Assembly: GCA_009760855.2 (NCBI GenBank)
Contig: WPIO01000056.1
Location: 315,001 to 367,500, forward strand
DNA length: 52,500 nucleotides
Direction of reading: 5' to 3'
From: Cristatella mucedo
Taxonomy: Eukaryota > Bryozoa > Phylactolaemata > Cristatellidae
The notes beneath the pieces are model-generated. The model ran no database searches, was not told where the DNA came from, and saw only the letters and a program-made list of their open reading frames with translations. Positions 34,329 through 45,003 of the stretch are shown piece after piece. A program made the translations under genes and the position numbers. How positions within the stretch are numbered: the first letter of the stretch is position 1; the number at the start of each line of letters is the position of its first letter.

Positions 34329-37300
34329 ATGGCTTTTCGAGGCGCGAAGAAGAAGCTCTATCTGCAGTCGACGCCGGCAGGTGAGTTGGCTTCGCTCGAG
34401 CGCGCGCGGTGTCCGCGGCAGAGACGCTCGCACGCTGCCGCGACCGGCTCGAAGAGGCGCTGCTCGCTCGGCGAGCGGTTGCGGAGCGAAGTCGTCGTCT
34501 GCGACGGCGGCTTGCGCCGAAATAGGAGCCGCGTCCGGACGCGGCCCCACCGCGAGAGGCGAGCGATAGCCGCCGCGCCTGCGCCCTCCCTCTCTCTATC
34601 GCGCGGAGAGCTGGGACCGTTATCGAACGAGGCACTGCTAGCCGGGCTCCGCGCCGGTCCACGCTCCATCTCCGCCCCCTAACAACTTGCGGCTCGGTTG
34701 CCTCCTCGAGCGAGCGGTGTTTATTGCTTTTTTAAACGAACCAATTTCCGCGATTTTCCCGTCTTGCGCAGGGTGCGAGGAGCGCAGGCTCAATAATAAT
34801 AATAATAATACATTTGATATAGCGCCCTTAGAGAACTTAATCGTTTTCTAGGCACTTTAAATTTGCTGCAGAGGAAGCTCGAGCGAATGGTTAATGGTAG
34901 CACGCTCAATGACAACAAGGGAATGGTTAGTGGTAGGAGTACCGCTGCCGCCGCGGGCTCTAGTCGAGCTTGCTGCTGCCAGCCCGGGCCATCTCTGGAG
35001 GCGTCTGCTAGCGCTGGCAAGGACGGCTGCCCTGGGACACCCAGACTCTCGGCGCCGCGACTCTCCGAGCGCTCATCAGCCTCGCCGCCGCCGCCGCCGC
35101 GCCCTTCGGGCGGCCCTGGCGGCGCGGCGTCAGCTGTGCAGTTATTCCGCGAGGCTATCCATCGCCGATCTCGAGGCGACCTAGTCGCAACAACGGGCTA
35201 AGGCGGCAATCCGGTGCATGGCGCCGCTAAAAATTCGCGCGTCTGTCAACGAACGCTCGCTCACGACCGTCTTGGCATTGGGTTACTTCGCGACGGGTCG
35301 GGTTTCGAGCGTCCAAAACGGGCTCGCTCGACAGAATCGAACGAGCGAGTCTTCAGCCGCGTGGCGTGCGACCTACGGCTCCTCTTACTGAAGCCGATTG
35401 CTTGGAGCTTTTGGCCGCTGGAGGGCGCTGGATGGTGCAGGGGGCCTCTGGCGACGGATCGAAGAGTAGCCGGGCGAGGCTCGCCCGACGAGCAGGGGCG
35501 TGGCCCCGGTATTTTGACATGGGGGCTAAAACCTTGACCTTGAGGTGCGTGGCGCAAGGCTACGGATATCTCTTAGAAGTCTGATCTGAAATCGCTTCAA
35601 ACATTGACTCCTATTGCATGCAACTTTGACTGTTCGCTTGTCCTTTAAATTAAAATTTCTCGCGGAAATTCTGCAGCTTCGCACCGTAGGCAAGGCACCA
35701 ACGTCTAGCAAGCTAGGCTAGAAAAAGAAACGCGTATTTGGAGACCCTGATTGAGCGCACGTAAATGTTCGTCTGAATTTCCGTTTAGAGGAATGTTCGG
35801 CGCCGGCGGCCTCTTCAGACCAAAGATGCTTTAAATCCCGCTTCAAAGAATAACGTTTAAAGAATAGCGTTTGAAGAATAACGTTAGAATAACGTTCCGA
35901 AGAATAACGTCCGGCCGAGTCCGACGCTGAAACTGCAACTGAAACGACAATACTGAAGCGGCACTGAACAGTCACTCGTCGCTCTTGCGGCCATCACCGC
36001 GATCTTTGCCACGCCATTGCCATCTAAGAAAGCGTGGTCGCCCACTTCCGGGGAACTCCGACTTCCCACTTCCGACTCCGTCTGAGCTAAGGCGGCTGCG
36101 CGTCTCCTCCTTTTCCTTTGGAGCCGCTACGCTTCATGTGCAGTGACAGTTTCATTTGCTAATTTTGCTAATTAATTAATTAATTTTACTAATTTTGCCT
36201 CGCTGCCAGCCCACGTGACGCCGGAAGCGATGCGGGAGGAGTATCCGAGAGAGCGACCTGTTAGGCGAATGCTATAGGCGCATCCTCAGGCGACTGTGCG
36301 CGGCTCCGCTACGTCACGTCCTGTGCACGTGCACGGCTAGCTCCTGTCGGATGCAGTCGCTATGGTAGTAGACTGCTGAGCCGATTTAAAAAGTTCTTTT
36401 TGTTATCCGAACGTTTGCCTAAGCCTCCAGCCCTCACACCCAAGAGAGCGCCGTGCGGATAGGATGCACCGTTCGATGCTTCCGTGTCCGGACGCAGCAG
36501 AAAGTGCGACCCCAGAGGTCACTGCAAGCTGCACGATCCCTCCGATCGCTGTCCGATCCGATCGCCGAAACAGATTATCCCTCGCGGACTGCGTAAGAGG
36601 GTCCTGCGCTGCAACTTCCGTGCTACTCACTACCTCAACTGCTCTCCTGACTTTGCTATTCTTCTCACTTTCTCTTTGTTTCGTGAGACGAAGTCTGTTG
36701 GCTACCGACCGAACGCGTACCGAAAGCCGCTTAGGCTGTGAATGCGACATACACAACTCTCCTACGAAACAACCACGTGGTCTATATGACTCTGCGGAGT
36801 TACAGACGGAGGTACATAATATTACACTAGAGGATCCTCTGGAAGGGCGAGCGACCTTTGACCCGCGGTCTGGGCTGTCATGTCGGCTCGCGAGCGATCC
36901 CTCCGACGTACGCGGCTCGGCGTCGCCTCGTCTTCGTCGTTGGTGGCCGGCGAAGTCACCGCGGTCGAGGGCTCCGCGCCTCCAGAGTGTCGAGTGTCTC
37001 CACCGCTGTCTCAAGAGCGTCGCTCGCCTTTCGGTCGATTTCAGTTCCGGACAAAGCTCGCATGCCGTCGCCCGTCAATCCGACGGTCAACACGCTCAAG
37101 CTATGGATGTCGACGAGGAACGATTTCGATGAGTGAGTGGCGAGCGAGCTCGTCGGGTCAGAGGTCGGCTTCGAGTCAGAGGCCGCCAACTGCCTTCTTT
37201 CGCCGAAGCGGACACGTGGCGCTTCGCGAAAACGGCCTCTTCGCTCCTGTTCGAGCTGGAGGTCGGCGCTGCCGCTTGCTAGCTCGCTCGCTCGCTAGCG

Positions 37301-39484
37301 GCCGACGCGAGCTCGCGGTTGAGCGCGTTCAGACGGCCAAACGGCGACGGCGGGCGGCGGGATTGGATAGAACGTCTCAAGCGTCTGTGCCGCACTCAGC
37401 GTCTCCAGCGTCGCCTTCGCTGTCTCATCTCTTTCTTTCCTTCCTTCTCTTTGCCAGCAAGCAGGCCGCTCGCAAGGTGAGCGTGAAGAGCGCCACGAGG
37501 CGGATCCTTGAGACGGGCCAGACGCTGTCCGAGCACGTTCGCGGCGTGCTCGACGTCGAGTCGGATGCCCGCTACATGCACGGCGCCGGACGCGCTGCGT
37601 CACCGTCGCCGGCGTCGGTCACACCCGCCGACTCGCGGTCGAGCAGCGCTCTCGCCGACGAGTTCGAGCAGCCGCAGGACGCTCGCAACGACGCTGCCGC
37701 CGCCATCGCTAGCGACGCTAGCCGACCGCCGGCGGCGGATGCCGATCCATCGGATTCCGACTTCAACGTCACCAGACCGGACGACGAGTTTCAGCGCCGC
37801 GCCGCCGCTCTCGACGAAGCAGGTACGGCAAAGGCGCCCGCCCGCGCCGGACAAATGGCGGCTGGCGGCAAATGGCGGCGGCGGTGCTCAAGGGGTGTGT
37901 CCGAGTGGCAGCGACGTCGAAGCGCGAAACGCGACGCGCTGACGAGGAGAAGAGTGGCAGGCTTCGGGCTAAGAGAGGAATGGAAGCAGCAAATGTAAAG
38001 CGCCTAGAAAGAGATTAAGTTCTCTGAGGGCACTATCAAGTGCAATATAATTATTATTATTATTAAGGAAGCGTCGCGATCGGCGAGAAGCGTCCGGAAG
38101 CGGAAGCTACTCGCTCAGCGGCTCACAGCGAACGGACAGAGTGAGCGAGTTGGCGAGCTGGCGATTGAATGCTCGGGCTATGCGCGTCCTCCGGCCGGAA
38201 GCTCGTCCCGCTCACGCGAACGCCGAACCGCGCCACGTCGCCACCCTAGTCGTGTGCCGCAGCGAATAAGTGACATTTCGTGCCCACGCCTTCTCGCCGG
38301 CCAACCGGAAGAGGTGCGCAACGGTCGGTTGTTAGGGCCGGACTCACTCGAGCTAGCCGCAAAGCGCTGGAGCTCACGAAGCAAAGAATTAGTCCGCCGC
38401 ATGAACTCGAGTTTCGACGACAGGAAGTGCTGCACAGCGAGTCGAACGCAGTAGTGAGTCGAAGCGAATGGTAGCCAGCGTCGCGAGGCTGGTCGCTTTC
38501 GCTCTGCAATCACGCGGACTTTTTAATTTAAGCTGAACTTATGCTATTTCATATATTTATATATTTTATAAATATAAATATAAATATATATATGTAAATA
38601 TTTATTAGTTTACATATTATTTTTTCGCCAAATTTACTGAAATGCCCCTCTCTCGAAGCGGCCCTGGCTCCGATTCTCGTACATCGTCGGCGGCAGTAGC
38701 AATACCCGATTTTGCGCATCACTTTTAGACTCGTGCACGCCAACTCCAGCGGGGCTTTCACTAGCTCACCCATCTCCAAATGTATTCGTTTCACGCAGGT
38801 GGCTCGGAGGCAGGAGCGAGCGCTGACGGCTCGGGCCGCGAGGCGCATCAACTCGAGGGCGGATACGCCAATGCTGCGCTTGCCGAGGCCGATGGCGCAT
38901 TCAAGGCCGCCGCTGCTGCTGCTGCCGCCTCGGAAGGCGGCGCCACCGCCGTCAGTGACCCGCATTACTCGGACGCCGATGCCGACGGCGGTGATGGACG
39001 CCACTTTGGCCCGGAAGTCGATCGCGAGCTCTGGCCGCGCTACGACAGCGTTGAACTCGACAGCCAGCTTGACGCGGCGGCGGCGGCGGCGGCGGACGAC
39101 GACGACGACGGCGCCGGTGGCCCACCATTCAACCGAGGCAGCGGCTCTGCAGACGTCGCGGGGCGGGCGAGTGGCGAGCCGCAGCGTCAGCGGCGCCAGG
39201 AGCGCTGGCAGAGCGGCCCGACCACGCGGCGGCAGCGCGAGAAAGCTGCCACCGCGGCCGCGGCTGCTGCCCTGCGGATCAAGCGGCGGCTTGGCCGCCG
39301 CCCGCCGCCGCCGGGTGCGATACGTCGAAAAAAGCTCTGGTGTCCCATGTGCTGCGGCATGTGCGCGTCGTCGCATGCTGTCGAGGCGGCCATGCACATG
39401 CTCACACTTCGCGGCCGTGGCCGCGCTGCCCCGAAGAAAAAGCTATCGCTCTACGCACTCCAGAGCGCGACGGCGTTTGCCTGA
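34329..39484 (+). CDS. unrecognised protein with C-terminal Cys/His motif (plus-strand paralog)
   Basis: Exons 34329-34380, 37045-37132, 37458-37822 and 38799-39484 join in consistent phases (1, 2, 1) with GT-AG sites and give 396 residues. It starts MAFRGAKKKLYLQSTPA. Exon 2 reads MPSPVNPTVNTLKLWMSTRN, and exon 3 begins with a basic KQAARKVSVKSATRRILETG. The middle (residues about 80-300) is low complexity, rich in A, S, D and G, with a poly-Ala and an Asp run. Then comes a basic stretch RRKKLW, the motif CPMCCGMCASSHAVEAA (350-366) that may bind zinc, and a C-terminal KKKLSLYAL. I do not recognise the family. The minus-strand gene at 39894-45003 shares its termini. The basic segments and the disordered middle suggest a nuclear protein, but this is only inference. 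High GC content makes shadow ORFs abundant (for example 38712-39626). Confidence 0.6.
34795..34930 (-). mobile_element. LINE-A 3' end in intron 1 of the plus paralog
   Basis: A (TAA)n tail, then 'TGATATAGCGCCCTTAGAGA' and the reversed 3' UTR. A short 5'-truncated insertion. Confidence 0.75.
35846..35910. repeat. tandem GAATAACGTT repeat
   Basis: About five imperfect copies of a GAATAACGTT-like unit, each with the palindrome AACGTT or a one-base variant, in intron 1 of the plus paralog. Confidence 0.8.
36600..36830 (+). mobile_element. LINE-B 3' fragment
   Basis: Forward orientation. ATHYLNCSPD and TFSLFRETKSVGYR are readable, matching the other three LINE-B copies. 5'-truncated, in intron 1 of the plus paralog. 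Confidence 0.75.
37985..38068 (+). mobile_element. LINE-A 3' end in intron 3 of the plus paralog
   Basis: 'GCAAATGTAAAGCGCCTAGA' and 'AGAGATTAAGTTCTCTGAGG' are followed by an (ATT)n tail. A tail-only fragment. Confidence 0.8.
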
Positions 39485-39893
39485 TTGCAGCGGAAGTGAG
39501 CGCCCGAGAGGAGGTAGCGGCTCAGGCGGCCATTGCGGCCAGGATGAGGGCGCCTGCGAAGGCTGCGGTCGCTTGACGGCAGCAGTGCGCCAACTGGCGA
39601 CTGTCTACCCGATGGTCCACTTTTAAATAATCGCCTTTGGCGGCGAAATAGAAAATCGCGAGAAAAGCATTTCTCTTGTCAGCATTCGTCCACCACGTTC
39701 CTCGCCCGAGGACCAGGTGTCGCTGCTGCTGCTGCTGAGTCGCGAATGCCTCGCAACGGAAGCCTCGCCTCGAAACTACGCGCAAGCGAGCAGCCAGTCT
39801 GCCGATTCCGTCCCTACTTAGCAGGGATGCGGCGACGCTTCCGGCGGCGGCGGCGCATCAGCCGCCGCCGGAAGCGCCGCCCGCAAAGAAGGC
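39485..39893. other. 409-bp gap between the two convergent genes
   Basis: Both 3' UTRs must fall here or overlap. I see no canonical polyadenylation signal on either strand. A (CTG)5 run lies at about 39721-39736 and GGCGG runs near 39840. Confidence 0.5.
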
Positions 39894-40944
39894 TCAGCTG
39901 GCGTACAGCGAGTAGAAGGTCAGCTGCTTCGAGGCCGGCGCCGGCTTCTTAACGAGCCGCCGTAGCTTCGCCGCGGCTTCGAAAGCGTGCTGGACGCAGG
40001 CTTTCCTCGAGCACAGCGGACATCGCGGCCTCATCGCGGCCTCTCGCGGCCTCGGCTGCTGAGGCGCGCGCTCAGCAGCGCCGCCTCGGCCGCCGCCGCG
40101 ACGGCCGAGGCGCTCGGTAGCGCCGCCGCGGCCGCGGCTGCCGAGGCGCTCGCCGCCGTCCGTGTTGTCGGTGTTGTTCGCTCGAGGTATTTTTTTTCCG
40201 TCGACTCTCGACGGTCCGCGTCCGCCGGCACCGCGGCCGCCGGCACCGCGTCCCGCCGCGGTGCCGGCGGCCGGCGCCGCCGTTAAAGGCGCGCCGATTG
40301 GGCTTCCAAACGCTCGCCGCCGCCAGGCGGGCGACGAGCGGCCACGACCGCTGCTGCCGCTAGATGGCGTCACGCTGCGACTCGGTGAAGAGCCGCCGCC
40401 GCCTCCGCTGACCGTCGTCCGCTGACTGACGCCGGAGCTCGGGGCGCTGTGCGGCGCCTCGAGCTTTGGCGGCGGCGGCGGTGGCCTGCTGACGTAGACC
40501 ACCTTGACCTTGCCTCTGACGAAGAGATACTTTCGGCGCGGCTCGGGCGGTGGCGGCGGCGTCGGCGGCGGCGTCGGCGTCTTCAGCTCGGCCCAGAAGG
40601 TGTCCCACAGGTCCTCGGGGCCGGGTCGTCGTGCCAGCTCGGCTGGGTCAACGGCGGCCAGCAATTTCTTGCTGAGCCGACCTTCGATGTGTATGTACGT
40701 CGGATCGGTGGCCACGTTGGTGAACTCGAGCTGCTCGGCAGACAAGACGGACGCCTGCCGAAGCAGCCGACGCGTCTTTTCGAGCAGACTCTCCTTTGGC
40801 GTCGGGCTACGACAGGTCGCACGGGCACGCTCTAGCTGCGAGCTCTCTAGACGCTCGGCGCGCGCGAGCGAGCGGGAGGCGAGGAGGACGATGCGTCGAG
40901 TTGATGGCTGACGAAGTTGCGCGATATGTAATATACAGTATGCG

Positions 40945-40982
<38 letters not shown>

Positions 40983-43487
40983 CAATATACTATGCTATAC
41001 TGTACTACACCATACTACTTATATTTAAGCATGTAATAAATATAGTATTAGATACTATAGTAATAAATGGCATGATTATACGACAAGTGTCTATAAGTAA
41101 TAGGGCATATCTCTACCAATTAAAGCTAGAAAGTCCGTCAAGAGGCAAGATGGCGAAGCGTTGCCTTCCGCGACGGAACAACTGTGACTCAGCGAAGCGA
41201 GTCCACAGGCTGCAGTGAGCTGCTCGTAGTATATGAAACTCTATGGAATCGCTGTACTATTCACTATTCACTATTTCGTGATTATCTATTCGCTTTCATC
41301 TCATCGATTTCAAACAGCTGTACTGCAGCGCTTCTATTTATGGCCACTATTATAAAGAGAGTTATGGCTTAAAGTGCACCGATTCAGGCACTGCGGCACA
41401 GTGCCCGCTATACTAAGTGCGCATCAGCTGCCTCCACCGCCTTACCTATGTTCAGCTGCCTTACACATGTATGGCTTACTTATATACATAGATGTACATA
41501 TATACATACATACTATGTGTGCTTCAGCTGCCTCCATCGTGCCTAAAAGCAAAACTGGGAGAATTTCAAAATTTTATTGTAGCGACCACAGAAGCAAAGT
41601 TTTAATAGAACACTGGCTATTTTCTGCTTAATTTTTAGCGTAACGACTTAGGATAACACAATTTATACTCAAGGATGAAAAATCAAGTGATACATATGAC
41701 CTAGATGGTAGCAATATTTCTGAAGCGAAAGCATGCGATCATTATTAGGTTGCTGTTATATTAAATGAACTCGTGCGAAAATGTATCTACAATGTCAGTT
41801 TGCATGAGACGCACATCTTCTCAAGCGGCATTGCATTGTTTGGACAGACACATCGAGCGGATAGCATGCAGACGATCGGCACTGACTGTCCATTGGCAGG
41901 CATACGAGAACTACTATAGATAGTATCGATCAGTCCTAGTTAAGGCCGTCTACCTTTTATAAAAATACTGCTGAATCACAGATGCACAATCCAAAAATGC
42001 TGATGTTTACCATCAACCATCTCCTTAACCGCTCCCAGGTTAGCTCCTTACCCAATAATCCCTGTGGTGATCTAGCTGATCGCTTCTCCGGCTTCGTGGT
42101 CAACAGGTTAGATAAGATCAAAGAGTTCATGCCAAATAATAGCCTCATCCCTTATGAACTCATGTCCTTCAATAGTAACCCAAAAGGACTCCCCTTTCTC
42201 AATCCGTACCGCGCCTCAATGTCTGCAGTCAAGAAGGCATCGAAGTGATCTCAACCGGAAATTCAACTCCCAATCACAGAAGATTACTAGTCCTTTGAAC
42301 CCTATACCCAAGGTCCTACTTGTACGATGCATAGATCTGCAGCTGAAATGCATAAATAACATTAACATACGTTCTTAGCCTCAGGACATGTCCCTGCCTC
42401 TTTAAAAAAAGGCTATAGCTACGCCATTAATTAAATGAGGAACGCTAAACCAAATAATAAGCAGCTTCTGCCCAGTCTCCATTCAACCGTTCCTATCTAA
42501 GAAGCAGAAGCGAATTGAGGCAGAACAGCTAAACTCTTACATTAAAACTTCCAACCTAGCGAGCAAGTTACAGTCTGGATTTTAGAGCTATTCACTCCAC
42601 AGAGTTGGAGTTGCTTGGAGTTTACGACAAACTTCTCAGGAGTGCAGACTTAGGTGGTAAAGTATATCTCCTTCATCTGCTCGATCTTTCGGCAGCGTTT
42701 GAAACTATCGATCACAAAGTCCTTCTTGAGTGCCTCTCGTCTCGCCTGGGCATCACTGGCACTGCTCTGCAATGGTCCTGTCTCAGTGGGAGACTCCAGA
42801 GAGCTGGTGTAAACGGACAAAGGTCATCCGAAGAATCACCGGACACAGTACTTCGAGGCTCTGCGCTCGGTCAGCTTCTTTTCGCGGTTTATACTCCCCT
42901 CTTGTTTATACTCCCCTCTAGTTTATACTCACCCTCTTGTTTATGCTCCCCCTACCCCTCCTGCCGCTGTGATCGCCAAGCACAATCCAGGCTATCGCTT
43001 CTATTTAAGCTCTCTCTTTGCGAGCTTCGTGCTTCAATGCGGCTCAAAAGGCTGAAACGCCGGCTGCGAGCGAGAAATTGGGCGCATATTTGCGTGCGCA
43101 CTCAGCACGCACGCATCGACGAATCATGCTCAATAAAAGAAAAGCCGCTCGCTGCCACGACGACGCAGCGTTACGCCTCGCGAGCCTCTCTCTTCCGCAG
43201 TATTGCTTGGTTTCGCTTGCGCGGTATGGCGAGTCGTCGTTGTCGCGCGCGCGCGAGGCTCACATTGGGATGCTGTCGTACGCCTCCCTGTATGCGCGCA
43301 TCTCCGAAGCGAACGAGGAGCGAGCGGCCGCTGCAGCGCTGCTCGCTCGCGAGCCGCCGCCGCGTGGTTCCGGAGCTGAAAGGAGGAAGCTTCGAGTTAA
43401 GACGATTGCGGCGGCGTGCCGCGTCGCGTCTCGGAGGGCTGAGCGCCATGTAGAGCGTGAGGTGAGGGGATCGCAAAGCGGCACCTG

Positions 43488-43521
<34 letters not shown>

Positions 43522-43557
43522 CCACAGGTGCTGGAACTATGTCTCTCGCCAAAGCCC

Positions 43558-43613
<56 letters not shown>

Positions 43614-43623
43614 TCTCTCTCTC

Positions 43624-43691
<68 letters not shown>

Positions 43692-45003
43692 CCTCTCCCT
43701 CTCTCTCTCCCCCTCTCTCCCTCTCTCTCTCTTTCTAGCTCTCTCAAGTATGGCGGCGGTGCCCTTGCTCTCATCCTTCTGGCATCCGAAGGCTCACTGG
43801 TTTCCAAGTTAATCAAGGGGCTAGATGCTGCGTCGCGGATGTCGCTAAGGAGATTGGCCTTGGCCAAGTTGGATGAGGGCACGGGCTAGCGATGGCGACC
43901 AGGAGAGCTATGTAATGTATCTCCTTCTGTAACTCCACAAAGTCATAAAGACCATGTGGGTGTTACGCAGGAGAATTTTGTATAGCGCACTCACAGCCTA
44001 AGCGGCTTTCGGTACGCATTCGGTAGCCACCAGACTTCGTCTCACGCAACAAAGAGAAAGTGGGAAGCATAGCAGAGTCAGGAGAGCAGTTGAGGTAGTG
44101 AGTTGCATGGAAGTAGCAGCTCAGGACCGCTGAAAAGGATGAGCCATATTCGGCAGCAGGAGAGTAGTTGTCGTTGCGTTAGAATTTTGGAAGCGAGTTG
44201 TACAGTCTAGGACCTGCAGAGCTAAAGCTTCAGTCACCAACGGCCTTTAAGCGGAGGAATGGAACAGCTAATTTATTGTCCACACAGGACCTGAGGGCGC
44301 GAACAGGCTGAAACTGATGCAGCAGTTCAGCTTGGTACGAAGGAGCCAAGCCGTGGCGGGCCTTGTAGGTCAGCGTAAGAACCTTGCTCTGAATCCGTTG
44401 GTCAACCGGCATCCATCTTAGCTCTTTTAGCAAAGGAGCTACCAGCTAGCGACGAGCGACTACGGCCGCCGCCGCCGCCGCCTCTGTAGTCGCCGCCGCT
44501 CATCTCTCGCTTCGCGTCCAGTGCTGGACTTTTTACTGATGCTCTCCTGCGAAAGGATGAGCGTCGCCATGGCGTTATCGCGAGAACTCGTCATCGTGTA
44601 GCTTGCGCCTGACCCTGCCTGGCCTTTGTCGCTCACGGGTCACCTTCGTCGAGCTGGGGGGATGGGGGGGGGCAGACCGTTTACCTGCCGACTAAATTAA
44701 TGGAACGAACCAGACGCAAACCGGTGGTTTGCATACTAAAAAAAAATGGAACGAACCGTTTGCAGGCTGCCGACCGGAAGGGAGCACGCGCACGCACGCG
44801 AACGAATCGGCGGGCTCTGCGTGCGCGCGCGCGGCAACGCGGAGCTCGTGCGAACCCGCCGGTGACCAGCCCGGGGCGTGGCCGGGCCGGAGGCATCAGC
44901 GGCGCTACTCACAGCGGTCGGCGGCGGCGGCGGCGGCGACCGCGGCGGCGGCGGCCGTCGCCTTGAAGAAATCTTGCAGGTACAGCTTCCGCCGATCATC
45001 CAT
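39894..45003 (-). CDS. unrecognised protein with C-terminal Cys/His motif (minus-strand paralog)
   Basis: First exon 45003-44913 (ATG in an ACGATGG context): MDDRRKLYLQDFFK, then an Ala-rich run to a phase-1 donor GTGAGT. The last exon runs from about 40806 (TAG acceptor, phase 2) to TGA at 39896-39894. It has EKTRRLLRQASVLS, the block TNVATDPTYIHIEGRLSKKL, EDLWDTFWAELKTP, poly-Pro tracts, then low-complexity G/S/R and A-rich sequence. It ends in CPLCSRKACVQHAFEAA and SKQLTFYSLYAS. The Cys/His spacing (C-x2-C-x4-C-x2-H) suggests a small zinc-binding motif. The exon equivalent to exon 2 of the plus gene (with LKLWM) was not found, so the model is incomplete. The last exon is continuous where the plus gene has an intron. 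Function unknown. Confidence 0.5.
40945..40982. repeat. (TA)n microsatellite
   Basis: A TA run upstream of the last exon of the minus gene. The ORF that continues through it is an artefact of the repeat. Confidence 0.95.
40983..41955. other. AT-rich intronic DNA, no gene seen
   Basis: AT-rich sequence inside the large intron of the minus gene. 'CAGCTGCCTCCA' occurs twice (near 41428 and 41527), hinting at a short local duplication. Confidence 0.4.
41956..42960 (+). mobile_element. degraded LINE reverse-transcriptase region
   Basis: Several frames carry reverse-transcriptase-like pieces in the right order: INHLLNRSQVSSLPNNP and LADRFSGFVVNRLDKIKEF (about 42012-42125), then LLHLLDLSAAFETIDHKVLL (about 42667-42727), the conserved D-x-S-x-A-F-D-T-I-D-H region with F-E-T for F-D-T. 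This is a LINE copy with more 5' sequence than the others, broken by many stops. Confidence 0.8.
42887..42951. repeat. 17-18 bp tandem repeat
   Basis: Four copies of a GTTTATACTCCCCTCTT-like unit start at 42887, 42904, 42921 and 42939, at the end of the LINE fragment. Confidence 0.9.
42961..43550. other. GC-rich stretch with long ORFs, no supported gene
   Basis: A plus-strand ORF of 156 codons (43018-43488) contains ISEANEERAAAAALLARE and RRKLRVKTI, and other frames are open as well. The composition is CpG-rich and no splice or start context supports a gene. A (CAG)n run at 43491-43520 follows. Confidence 0.3.
43558..43740. repeat. (TC)n microsatellite
   Basis: A long TC run with C-rich interruptions. 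The RE/LS-repeat ORFs here are artefacts. Confidence 0.97.
43905..44445 (-). mobile_element. LINE-B, longest copy
   Basis: On the minus strand LKELRWMPVDQRIQSKVLTL and KARHGLAPSYQAELLHQF are typical of the C-terminal end of LINE reverse-transcriptase ORFs, then RLKAVGD and the LINE-B-specific NDNYSPAAEYGSS and CECAIQNSPA blocks. A stop follows RLKAVGD. The 3' end is at about 43905 without an evident A-rich or ATT tail. Confidence 0.85.
44446..44912. other. GC-rich intronic stretch downstream of the minus-gene first exon
   Basis: Contains (GCC)n near 44468 and a G-rich run near 44655. A short direct duplication of 'TGGAACGAACC' occurs at 44700 and 44747. No gene seen. Confidence 0.4.

Noticed and set aside
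38549-39397. 282-codon minus-strand ORF
   Set aside because: Antisense of the plus paralog's last exon, open only because the region is GC-rich.
38712-39626. 304-codon plus-strand ORF
   Set aside because: It is a shadow of the plus paralog's last exon in another frame. The spliced frame has consistent phases and a C-terminus shared with the minus gene.
43018-43488. 156-codon plus-strand ORF as a gene
   Set aside because: Several frames are open in CpG-rich sequence and no start or splice context favours this one.
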